64,000 nt of DNA from Rhynochetos jubatus (lineage: Eukaryota > Chordata > Aves > Eurypygiformes > Rhynochetidae). The stretch covers positions 1,602,157 to 1,666,156 of the forward strand of contig CM050676.1 in the NCBI GenBank assembly GCA_027574665.1, in the 5' to 3' direction. The notes under the pieces are model-generated. The model was not told the DNA's origin. It searched no databases and was given only the letters and a program-made list of their open reading frames with translations. Shown here piece by piece: positions 49,401 to 61,500 of the stretch (positions are counted from its first letter, which is position 1; every line of letters starts with the position of its first letter). A program made the position numbers and the translations under genes.

Positions 49401-52400
49401 GTATTTTAGTTTGCACAACAAACGGTAATAAGGCAATCAGCGGGACGGTTACCTCGCTGATACAAGCATTGTGCAGACATCTGTGGCACCCTGGGGTGCG
49501 TTAGGGGCAGCGTGGCCAGCGGGTCGAGGGGAGCTCTCCTCCCCCTCTGCTCTGCGCTGGGGAGGTCCCCCTGGAGTGCTGTGTCCAGCTCGGGGCTCCT
49601 CAGCTCCAGAGGGACAAGGAGCTGCTGGAGAGGGCCCAGCGCGGGGCCACTGCGATGGGGAAGGGCCTGGAGCCCCTTCCGTGGGAGGGAAGGCTGGGAG
49701 AGCTGGGGCTGTTCAGCTGGAGAAGAGGGGGCTGAGGGGATCTGATCAATGCTGATCAATAGCTAAAGGGGGGTGTCGGGGGGGGGGGCCAGGCTCTGCT
49801 CAGGGGTGCCCAGTGACAGGACGAGGGGTGATGGCCATTGGCTGGCCAACAGAAGGTTCAGCCTGACCGTGAGGAAACCCTTCTGCCCTGGGAGGGTGAC
49901 AGAGCCCTGGGACAGGGCCCAGAGAGGGGGGAGTCTCCTTCCCTGGAGACTTTCCAAAGCGCCGGGACTTGTTCCTGTGGGATCTGCTCTGGGGGATCCT
50001 GCCCTGGCAGGGGGTTGGACTGGGTGAGCTCTAGAGGGCCCTGCCAACTCCTGACACTCTGAATCCGGGATGTCATTAACCAATACAGAAGTTGAGGCAT
50101 ACCAAGGTGAATTTATTTATGCATGGCTATGGACACAGGTGAGGCAAAAGCAGATTAAAATCTGGAAGTCTTAACCTTCCAGTCCCGTATTCATTGTTAC
50201 ATCACTGGAAGTAAGGCCGGCAGGATGTCACTGACACTCAGACCTGTCCGCAAGGGGAGTTCTTTGTCTTTCTCCCTCACCTGGTCAATACCCTCTGTCA
50301 GAGTGGTGAATTAAATTTTATATTGATTTGAGTATGTGTTTGGTTTTGTAAGTTCAGCTAAATTCCCAGTGTGATTTTAAAAAACAATCTTCACAATTTC
50401 GGAAAACAGTGTGAGAAAATGTCCCTTTACCCTTGGAAACAAACGTCTTCAGTGTGCTCCTGTGTCCGACCTGGCAAGCCCAGCGTGGAAGTCTGATGGG
50501 AACAGACTTCAGGCCGAGGACCCTAAATATCCCCTCTGTGATGGAGGAATAGCAATGTGTGACAATGGATGCAGCTGGATTCTGTGATTGCCTTTCAGTA
50601 GAGAAATCCAAAGGGGAGGAATTCCTTATCGCTGCGGCTCGCTACGTCCTTTATGCCCAAGGAAAGACAGAGGAAGTAAACGCTGTTGCCACAGCCAACA
50701 GGCATCGTGAAGCAGGAGCTGAGGGTTTTCAGTCTTCGCTACCACCTTCCTTACTGAACGAGGCAGCAAACCAGGAATTGTGGAGAGCCAGAGAGAGGAT
50801 TCTTTTAAAACTGTCGGGGACTGGGTTTGCTCTTCTTTTCTTGTTGGTTTGGAACTTCTACAGGGTTATTTATCTCTGCCTTGGAAGAGCAGAGAAACCA
50901 GCTCAAAACCCACGGGTACGGCTGGCTTGGGAAGTCCAGGCAGTGCAGGGAGGAGTTCAGCCACCCAGAGGAACGTGTCTGGTGTTAACGAGGCGATGCT
51001 TGCGAGCTGCTCTGAAGGAGTACAGCGGGAGTGCGTAGCAGTGCAAGTTTCACAGTGAGCTCTGGGAGCTTCTGGCTCACCCAGCAGTTTGGTTGCGGTG
51101 ACACGATGTTTCCTGGTAAGGAATTCGAGTAGGAGTCAGAAACGCTGAATTGAGGATGACAAGCTGCACTGCTCTTACCTAGATGTGTTACCAGTTAAAC
51201 TCTTAAAAGCAAAGTTCCTTGTTTGGGTACCTTTTTGACATGATGGAACCATAAATTTCTTTCAAAAATGGACACTGATCCACTTTTCCGTAATGTTGGG
51301 CTTGCCCAATTACAGAAATTAATACTTCAGAAGCTAATAATACTTAGCATTTAGTGCTTTCACCTTCAGACTTTCTGTTTAATCTACGAATAGCAACTAA
51401 TTAAGTCTCCTAGTGCCCCAAGAGGTTGCTCCTATCCTCATTTTACGTGTGAGGTTAAATTACTTGTCACTGACCACAGGGAGTATTGGTGTCAGATCTG
51501 GTGCTTTGTTAGACGTTCCTGAGTCATCTTCCTCTGCTTTATTTTCCCTCCTTTCCCTTTATTTAGGCTTTGAAAACACTTTTGCACACATTTGTTTTTC
51601 GAATGTGTTTTAGTGACCTTTATGGCACATCTTCCTCTGCCCGAAACTGTCACAGATCAACTTACGCGCTGCGTCGAGCTTGGGAATCTCTTTCTGAGGT
51701 GTGGTCGGAACTCGGACATTGTAGCTCCTTTTCCAAAAAGCCATTGAAGGTTGGACATTTTTTTCCAAGACACTTTTTTCTTCCTTTTCAACTAAATGTT
51801 CTGTTTTCTTGTTTGGAACATAACAGGGCTTCTTGATCCCTGCACAAAAGGCTGTGCTGCCTCACTCTCTTGCCAGACGTGCGTAAAATACAAGGTTGAT
51901 GCTCTTCTACGCACGGCTCATTTTTTCCCCAGTTTTCACGTCGTTATGGAAATGGATTCTCCTGTGTGGAGGTCTGTACCAGCCGTAGCAAGTCACCTGC
52001 TTTCAAGTTAAGCAGGAGTGCTTGGAAATGAAGACAGTATGTACGATACAGGTACCTGGAGAGGAAGAAAGACGAGCTAAGCGGCTCTTCCGTGGTTTTC
52101 CTCCCTTAAAACGTATTTGCATTAAGCTTCTTTACGCTGGAGCAAAGTCAGTCTCTTCTGTTACGATGCCTTCTTTCTCCCAGGATCAAATTATCCTTCT
52201 GTTACGCTTCCCAGCAGCAGGTTCTTGTGCAAATACCGTAGAAGGAAGGTGAGGCCGGTGGCCGAACTCGGAAGAAGCAGATTCAGCAGTTACTGCTACG
52301 TACCCACCGGGCAGTGGTTGCACTTGCCGTGCGAGGTGGGAACCACGTCAGCCTTTCTAGCCAGGTGACACCACAGCCACGAAGCGCGGACAGAACCACA

Positions 52401-54790
52401 GACATCTGAACATTAGAAGGCTGGATAACCGCCGGCAAACCATTACACCGAGACCTGCCTGGCTGCGTTTCAGTGACTGGGTCAGTGCAAGGCAGAAACA
52501 AGGGCTGAGGTGCCTGAAAGGCAGTCTGCTTCCTTGCAGGGTTCCTTCACCTATATTCCTTCTCCCTACATGAAAGGGCTCTTTGGAAACTGATGAGGCT
52601 ATGTGGAAATTAATAATGGATAGTGCTATGTGACTAATAACATAGGAAGTGATCGGAATTTCCATTCTTACCTTTGGGGACACTTGCTGTCTTCCCTTAG
52701 TGGAAGGAATTGCAGATGGAATATAAAACCCCATTTCAGTAAATCCTCACAAGGCTACCAGCACTTGGGTTTAGTTCAATTCCTGCTGATCCAATTACCC
52801 TAATTTAAATGGGTAAAAATAATTAGCTTCTAAGAGAAGTCGTAGATGAGTTACAGCTAACAGGTCGATACGAAAGATACTGTGCCCTACTTTCAGCACT
52901 GTCTTGGTGCAGTTTTAGTCCTTTTGTCATTGGTTGCCACGTTGCACGTAGGAAGGACAGAGAATACAGGGCAAGAGGAGTGCTGGTGCTCAGAGCCGAG
53001 CAGTCCTTGAGCTGCCGGTTCAGCTGCTCCGACGTCCACCCTGCAGTGACTTTCCCGGGTGTACACCAACACGCCGTGGAAAGACAAACCTTCCCCATTG
53101 CTTCTAAGATTGGTTCAGCTCTCTCGGTGCCAAAAATCTTTTGTGCAGAGAGCTACTGCCGTTGTTTCAAACGGCGCGTGCTCGGAACACATCTCATGGT
53201 AAAATTACCGCAGCAAACCGTAACCCCAAGCACGGGGGCAGTAGTGGTGGGGACACTGAAGCCAAGGAGTTACACCCGGCTCGGGAAACCTCCCTTTTTT
53301 TGGGTGGAGGTAAAACGCTGAAAGCGGAGTGTGAGAAGTGGTGTTATTGCCAGTGTCCCTGCTGCTGGTATTGAACTCTGATGTGAGTATTGCTAAATTA
53401 TGAACGCTACTTCCACCCTTTATTGTAAAATTCCTAGCACAGAGCTTACTGTTTGGGTGCAAATTCTGAAGTTATTAACACACGGAGAAATTGAAGTGCA
53501 GAAGTGTCTGGGATTAACAAGATCTCTCTTAGGAAGATTTCCTATTAAAGGGTCCTGATAAGGAGCATAAAGGGGACTGGGATCGTCCAGCAGCGATGTA
53601 ACTCGGCACCACTGAGTGTGCTCGTGGGAAGCGTCGTGTTAGAGTAGTGGATAGTTTAAGGCAAAACGGAGGCATCTGTGGGAATTAAGTGGGGAGTATT
53701 GGTGTTCAACCAGGATTTGAGTGTAGTGGTAGAGGTGTCTGGGAGGAAATGTGGAAATAGTTTCCTGCCGAAGCCAAGCTTCACGTTCTTTGCTAGGCAT
53801 GTTTGTATGAGAAGCTTGCACAGTTATTATCGGTTCTGAAAACTGTGGGAAACTTCACACAGCCCTGAGTAACTGCGGGCAGTAGAGTCGATTCACCCTG
53901 CCCAGCGCACCTGATAGCCGTCAGTTCAGGTTTTTGTCACCAACCCCTTAGAACAGGTAGTGTTGATGGGCAGGCCCCCATCCTCGTCCTTCCGTGGGGA
54001 AACGCTGGGGTGGGTGCGCACTGGGCTTTGCCCGCCGAGTGCCAGCAGCAGCTGCCGTTAGCAACATCTCAGCTGCAAACCTGTTGGATGTAATCCTGGC
54101 AAGGAGCAGATGGGAAAGGATCTCTCCCTGCTCCGGCCGTCTGGTGCCTTCATGAGGCCAGATACTGGCGCATCCCTACCCCCGTGATTCACAGGCGTCT
54201 TGCTCCCAGACTGACCTGTTCAGCGCCTGCTTCCAGCCCTCGGAGCTTGTTTTACCTGTGCTGGCTAAACTGAAGAGCGCTCTTGTATACAATTTCTTCC
54301 TACCAGGAAGCCTTTTATGGTTATGATCAAGTCATGCCGTATCCTTTGATGGAAGATGAAGCACTTTCATACTTTCAATACAGAGTGTGTTTTGTTCGCT
54401 CTCCTACGAGCCCTCTCCAGCATCCTGGTGGTGCGGGCACTAGACCTGGGCAGGGGGTTCCCTGGGGAGCAGACATCCCGGTCCCTCTCTTCCTCAAGTG
54501 TCTGGGTATCACACTGGGTATCACACCTGGGACCTGCATGAGCTCCTCTGGCCACAGCAGCACGCTGGGAGTGGCTGATGGCTAATTACCCACTCGGCAC
54601 CCCCAGGCCCTTTCAGCCTCCCTCCCTCCCTCCCAGGGTATTTCCCATTTCATGAAAATCCACTGGCGGCTTGTGTTAATTTCCCACCCGTATAAATGAC
54701 TTCATAACAGACAGAACAACAAAGAGAGCCCGACGTTCTGATCCCAGATGTCTCGACTAAGAGACCAGAACTCGAGTGTTGTTTCCAGGG
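46500..54790. other. Gene-poor region downstream of SAFB2
   Basis: Apart from a CR1 fragment I recognise no gene here. Human TINCR and ZNRF4 would be expected in this interval by synteny, but I do not recognise either protein. Several open frames of 150-180 codons (for example 46497-47033, 48731-49267, 50559-51038) have no recognisable domain and are probably chance. One short open stretch after a good acceptor (54315-54390) is the only exon-like candidate. Confidence 0.5.
49490..50068 (+). mobile_element. CR1 LINE fragment (about 580 bp)
   Basis: CR1 3' region in + orientation: CTGTGTCCAGCTCGGGGCTCC, GGAGAGGGCCCAGCGCGGGGCCAC, GAGCTGGGGCTGTTCAGCTGGAGAAGAG, GTTCAGCCTGACCGTGAGGAA, then GGGGGTTGGACTGGGTGAGCTCTAGAGGGCCCTGCCAACTCC. 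The extreme 3' octamer repeat is not preserved. Boundaries are approximate. Confidence 0.9.
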
Positions 54791-55510
54791 GTAGCCAGCT
54801 CCCGTTAAAACCCCCGCCCGCCGTAGCCCGGGGGCCGGGGCCGGTGGCGGCGGGCGCAAGCCCGGCAGTGCCCGGCAGGTGGTGCCGCCGAGCCGGCCCC
54901 CGGCCCCGGGAATAAAGTCGGGAGAAGCAGCGGAGAAATGTGACCGAGATGGGGCAGTTAGCAGAGGGAGGAAGCGGATAGGGAGGAGGAGGGGGTGGAA
55001 AAAGAGGGAGAGAACAAAGAAATCGCGATCGAGAAGGTGGCTGCGGGGCGAAACTTGCGGGGCTGCCGGAGCCGCGGACGGCTTTGTCTAAAGGGCTTGC
55101 AAAAGCACCACCTAATCCCGCTGCTCCCCTCCCATGCTGAAGGGAAGGAGGGATCCTGGGAGCCAGAGAGGGGGAACTGCTGCCGACTGCAGCGTCGCGG
55201 CGGCCGGGAGGTGCCCAAGTTCCCCGCCGAGCGCTCCGGGTTGGGGCTGGGTGTGGGCGCCCGCAGCCCCGGGGGGGTCCGGGCGGCCCCTGCCCTCGCC
55301 GCCCCGCACGCTCGGGGATTACTGGGCGTTTCGAACCGACGGCAAAACTAACAAGATTTCAAAGTGAAATTCCGGAGGAAATTTAAAGAGCATCCGGATC
55401 CGGAGAAAGAAAGAAAGAGGAAGGGAGAAATACATCAGAACGTGGAGAGAACCTCAGGCAGCTGAAGAAAGGCCGGGAGAGAAAGAAGCTGACACCCGGG
55501 CAGAGATGGG
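54790..55510 (+). promoter_or_regulatory. Isolated CpG island, probable promoter and 5' leader of a downstream gene
   Basis: A compact block rich in CpG (densest 54800-55330) stands in otherwise ordinary DNA. Purine-rich leader-like sequence follows to 55508, where ATGGG is immediately followed by GTGAGA, a possible splice donor. In the flipped human order the next large gene after SAFB2 in this direction is PTPRS, transcribed on this strand with its 5' end toward SAFB2 and long first introns. That makes a PTPRS first exon a reasonable guess, but no coding sequence supports it. Confidence 0.5.
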
Positions 55511-55559
55511 GTGAGACTGGCCGTTTATTATCCGTGAATTGCTTTTATTATTCATGGCC

Positions 55560-58500
55560 GCTGAGCTATTTTTAAGGTAACTGCAAAAGCAACCAAGGTT
55601 TTAAATTGCATTTTGTCCACGCTGCAAGCTGTAAAGTTTGGACTTGCTATTTATTTTATGGGTGAGAAAGTAGGGAATTGCAAGTCTCTGCAACTTCTTT
55701 ATTTAAACTCCTGTGTAAGGGAAGCCTCTAGTGATCCCTGTGTTGTATGAAATCCAGACTGGGACGCTGGGTGGGGGGACTGGAGCCGCGTTGTGTTCAC
55801 AAACTTTTCCAGAAGTTAGAAATCAGGGATTTGGTTTGGCTGTTGTGACTATGGCATTCAGTAAAATGGATCCCGTTTGCATTTTAAATGGATAAATAAC
55901 GGATTGAAAATCCCCAATGACTTAGTTTATGATCGCCCTCAGATTTTCCAAGAGTGAAATAATGCTGCATGGATGTGTCAGTGGATTTTGGCGTGGCAAT
56001 AGGAGCTTCGTCTGGTATCTAGTTTATGTCCTGGTTGCAAGTCTCAATCCTCTAACTTTGACGACCTGATGCGGTGTGCGAGTTTCTTGCGCGATAAACT
56101 CTTGGTGGCAGTTTGAAATCGCAGCGGGTCACAGGAGGAAGCCTGTCTGCTCGACACCCCCCAAACGTGTGGGCTTGACGGTGCCAGAGAAGTAAATAAC
56201 GTTCTTAGGGGCTTGTTTTCCTTTTGCTAATGTGCCTCTGGTAGCTCAAAATGACTGAACGCTCAGACACGGATTCAAGAGGCAGGAGAGGTTGAGGCGA
56301 AGAATCAAAAGTGACAGCAGCGTGGATCCTTTGAAGTTGCCAGCGTAGGTGCTGATCCAGGCTAAATCAGAAAGCGTCCCTGTTTTCCTGTAACTTTTTC
56401 CTCTGATCCCCAAAGTTACTGTAAAACTTCAAGAACTGCCAGGAAGGGTTTAACAAGCAGATCGCTTGGGGTTAGTGCTTGGTTAGGGTTCGGGGATGAA
56501 TCCTTCTTGCCACAGGTACACCCAGCTGTGTGATTTCTCCCGAGGGTCGCCAGCTCCCATGGAAAATGTTGGGGATGCGTCACCGCCTCAGTCTGCTCAG
56601 GCTTCCCTGTATAATTATAGTGGTGTAGTAGCAAGGCTGTTGTTAAACCAGAGATTATGTTTCCACCCAAAATTCCTTATTTCCACTTAACTCCTGAGAT
56701 AAAAGTGTCTTTTTGCTTGTGTGTTGATCCTGGGGGAGGATACTGGGTAGCCTTCAGCAGTGTTCGCGTTACTCTGTATACAAAAGAGATTAAAAGCACA
56801 TCACCTCTCCCATCACCTTCTGGTGGTTGATTTTAGTGAACTTACCATTAAAGCAGGGATTCTGCTCTCATTCCTCCATGTCAGGTTTGTTTGTAACACC
56901 GTGCTCTGTTTTCACAGATGAATTATCCGTGGACTCTTTAGTACCTACTGCGCTGTAGGTATTAATGCGTTAGCACTTCCTCTCTGAAGAGGACAGTTGT
57001 AAGTAACGCTTGATCCTGAGGGAACTGAATTTAGTTAGGTCCTAGCTGAGTCTTCGGTGGGCACGTACTCACTTTCCACCTCTCCGCTGATAGCGTGGTC
57101 AAATGTTAGCGCAGGTAGAGGCAGCTTCCCGCTTCTAACCTGAGCAGCGTGGAGTTTACCCGCTTGGCGCACAGATGAAACAATTTCACCCGCTCTCCCC
57201 AATACCGTCATCCCGCTGACTCTGCTAAACCGGGAATTTGGATTGGCCTTGGGGCGGGTTGCTGGTTGTGCCTTTGGAGCTCTGGCAAGAGCAGTGGATC
57301 TTGTTGGAATGGAGGTGAGCAGGCATCCGTGCCTGGAAGTGCTACGGGTCCTGTAGCTTACACTGAAGATGCAGAATGTGTTGGAGGCATGGAGCACCTT
57401 GAAATACGTGTGTATCTCCACTTCTCTGGTTCTAGTTATTACTGCACATACCTTCTGGAATGTATAAAGAATTACTTAGCTGTGGTCTGGCCCTGCTGGG
57501 GTTTTTAGTCGCTGTACAGACTTCCAGCAATGGCCCGTGTGTCTCGAAAGAAAGGGCTGCTGAAGCTTAGTAGCCAGAAGTAACAGTTGGCCCAGGAAGG
57601 TGAATGCGCAGATTGTGGTGCAGAGCCCCAGTAGCAGCGTTCAGCAGTCAAGATGCTCTGTAGATGGAGACTGGTTTCCAAAAGGGAAGGGGAAAAACCC
57701 TCAGCTGTGTTGTGTCTTTAAATGCCCTTTCTGTGTGTCTGACCTTGCGTGCTTGTCGCTGTTCCCCACGCTGATCCAAGAGGAGCGTGTTCAGCCAGGA
57801 TTCCTTCGCTGCCCTTTATCTGCAGACAGGCCATGAGGCAGCTGCTTTTCATTCCTGTGCTAAGCCCTGCTGGGTAATCTCTTGGGAGCTGGGGGAGGCA
57901 GAAGAGACGGCAGCCCCCAGCCAGCTCCCATTGCTGGACCTGCGCTACTCCAACCCCACAGTCACGAAGGGAAGGTGAAGTCCGGCCTCCTTCAATCCCA
58001 CCTGGACACTACCAGCCTCTATGCGTTTTCCCCAAGGTGACGTTATGCAGCACAGAATGAAAGCAAAGCTGTGGCCAAGAGGGCTTGGAAACCTGCTTGG
58101 TGGTTAGAACAAAGGGCTGGGAATCAGTCCTCCCAAACTTTGTTCCCAAAGCAGTTTTGCAGTTCAGTGTCGAACAATCAGTGTCCTGGGGGCAGTACCA
58201 AAGTGCACGCTCTGCACCTAGTTCATGGAAGCAGTAGGGTCCACAGGCTCTGGAGGGAGTTTACACCCCATCCCTGGCTCAGAGGAAGGGTTAGTGCTTT
58301 GGGGAGAAATGCAGAGGGAAAGGGATGAGGTTTGACTCTCATTAACCCCCCCGTTCTTCCCCAAACAGCACTGACATACAGTCGGCAGCTATTGAAGCTG
58401 CTGAGGGAAGATAAAAGGAAACAAAGACAGCAGTGGAGGAGGAGGAGATTGGTTCTCATGCCCTCTCTGTGCTCCAGTTCTGCCTTTTGGAATACTGGGC

Positions 58501-61500
58501 TCTGTCTGTCTGCCACACGTTTCCCCCCTCCGCCCTGGCCAACCCCCCTCCCTCATATTATCCGGATGGAGCTGCTCTGTAGGGTTTCTCACAGCCGAGA
58601 GCTCTGGCTGGGGATCAGCGGAGGGAGAGCCCTGACGCAGCCAGCACAGCCTCCCCGCTGACTCAGCGTGGCCGAGTGCCAGAGCTGAGCCACACATCTT
58701 TCATGCTCACATGCTCTCACGTACCCCTTTCTGCTCTGCACGAGCTGCCCTCTGAACACCCATCCAGGAACCTTGCAGAGAGAAAGGACTTTTGGGAAGG
58801 TTGCAGTGAGAATTGGGAAATCCTTACCTCCTGCTGTGGCTGGCAACAGGCCTTTTATCAGAAGGCTACCTCTGGTTTTGGGGGTGCTCGCTCCTCGTGG
58901 CTGCACACTGACCCTCGCCACGGGGCACAGTGCAAGAACACGTTCCTAGGTGTCTGCGCTCTGAAGGTATCCTGCTGCTGAGAGCAGGAACGGCACACCC
59001 CAAAACCCCTCCCTGGCTTGTGGCTGGGTGCTGTTGTGCCCCTGAGCCACAGGAACAAATGATGCTGCTGATTGGGCACTCTGATTTCCTGCAAGGCATT
59101 TTTGGTTTGGTTTTTAGAGGAAGGGGGGCCACGGACTGCCTAGATGCAGAGCAGAGTATTTGGAGTGATTATCCTCTCCACATCCAAGTGCGGAGAGGCT
59201 TTCTCTGACAAGTAAATGAATATCCCTGCAAAGGGAAGCTGCAGTGAGTGAGAGGAGGTGCAGGCTGGGGAGCCGCACACGGACTTCCCGGAGATGCCCT
59301 TGACTGAACCCCATCCAGGAGTACTGAGGCAAATGCAGCTGATGAGGACCGAGCTCAGCCTCCCCAGCGTGTTCCAGCTGCTGCCTTAAAGGCTTTATCC
59401 TAAACCTCAGACCTATGCACTACTTGTGTTCCTGGAGTGCTTTGAACCCACCAAATCTCTGCTCTAAAACCCGTCTCGAGGTTTGAGTCCTGCTCTTCTG
59501 TCCCACCCCTCGCTTTGGAGCCGTCCACAGGACAGAAGCATTATAAATCTGGGGAATGATGACACTAAAAGCTTCCCCCTCCAGTGCAAACATAAGGTTT
59601 CTTCTCTCTGGTCATGCAGCAAAGGGTGGGGGCAGGTGAGCGGGATGCGAGAAGTAATTCAGTTAACTAACTGGGCATGTCACAGGCAGGCAGGATGGTG
59701 AGGTGAGAATGACTGAGAACGAAAAAATAAACAGGGTCTCGGTGGGAGAAAATCTTTCAGCTTGCACAGAAGATCAGAGAAGAAGGACAAAGCGTGAGTC
59801 AAATGCAGTCAAAGAGACCCCTCCCATACCGGTGTAGAAGCTATCGAGCAATGACATCGCAGGATGCAGCACAAGATCTGAAGCGAACAATAAACCTCTG
59901 ATTTCATCCTCTCTGCTGTTCAAAGAGGTCTGGCAGGGAGGGCTGTGTTCCAGCATTTGCCCCTGGGTTTAGGAGCCTGCTGAAGAGAGAGCCAGCCTGT
60001 AACTGTCAAACGGGATTTTTCCCAAAGAGGTGCTATTTTGCATTGGAAATACCCTGAGAAAGTAAAGGCAGTAACTATAGGTTCTCTGAGGAGACAGCGC
60101 GGTGTAAGGACCCCGACAGGCAGCTGAAGTTGGGGTGGGGAGAAGAGAGCGGGCATGCAGCGAAACGGCGGAGCTGCCACGGTGCTATTAAAATTCAGGC
60201 ACAGAGAGAAAGGCTCTGCTGAAAAGCTCTTTCAAAGGCTGTCTGTCCCTTCCTGTAACCTGGGCTGCTCCTTACAATGAGAGATGTTTCTTTAGAGGAT
60301 CGTAGGTGGGAGGCTGGAGGATGCAGTGGGGAACATGCCCTATTCCCACCTCTGGCTCACACCAAAAACCTCTTCACCTTTTAATGTCTGCTCCGCTATT
60401 AGACTCAGCTGCAGGTTTAAGACTGTTTTTCTGGAGAGGATTAGAGAGAGGGCTCTGAACTCCCCTATTAAAGTCATACCTAGCAGAGGGATCTAGGGTG
60501 GCTTGCTCAAAGTGTGGGTAGGGGTGTGTGGTGAACCCTCCGTGCAAGATGAGCTCTGGGGCTGGGCAGGCGAGCCGAGCTCCCAGCAGCCTCGTGTCAG
60601 ACGTGGTTTTACTGTGGCGTGGCGCGGCTGGGTTACTGCGACATACCCATTCGCAGGATCCCACGCATTGCAGGCGCGTCACGGGATGATCCTGGGACCA
60701 GCGCTGTCGCCCTAAACAGGAGATGCTGCAGTCCCTCTTCGGAGAGGCGGCTCGTCCCTCCTTTTTGTTGAACCCTGTATCAGCACTGGGGTGTTTTAGA
60801 AGATCCCGCTTAGGAAGAGGCCCACGGGCCTGTAAAGAGGAGGACAGAGCCCACAGCCAGACAGGACACTCAAGGACAGTCCCTGCATCCGGTGACATAT
60901 GTGTTCAGATTACACCGAATCGAGGAGGCAGTGCTGATTTTGGTCTTCTCCAGACCTTGGCACCCTTTATGCCCACTGTTCCCCTGCTAGGTAAAATGTG
61001 GTGCTGGTGCAAGGGACTGAGCTGATGCCATCTGTACCTCCTTGGCATGGGGCAGCGCTTGCAGGTTGTGATTCTCCTCCAGGCTCTTGGCAGCACGTCG
61101 GTGTGTCCTGACCTGACGAGGTCCCTCATCCAGCCTTAGTGAACTCAGCCCCTTCGGCCTGCCCAGTCCATTGCGACTCTGCTGAGACCATAAATTAAGG
61201 GGACAGATAATGATTTGCTCTCCTGGCAATGGTGAAATAAGCAGCTATTCATTAAGAAATCAATTTGGATGCTGTGGAGAGGTGAATAATATAAGAACCA
61301 AGGTGGAAATGTGAAGTTTTACGTATTCTGTTCGATAACCACTGAGTCAGAGACTCCAGTTTGAGCAAATCGGAAATGATTGATCCATATCCAATACTCA
61401 CGTGTCCTCCCCAGTCACCCTGTCACCCTCCTCCAGCTTCTCTGTAAGCACAAGCCACAAGAGGAGTCGTTTGGGTCTTTTTGTGGAGAGCATCCTGGAG

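Noticed and set aside
49406..50100. Open frames of 75-117 codons on both strands
   Set aside because: They lie in a CR1 fragment.
50559..51038. 159-codon + strand frame with a hydrophobic stretch (GFALLFLLVW)
   Set aside because: No recognised family, no promoter or splice context, and 150-codon frames recur in this region on both strands; probably chance.
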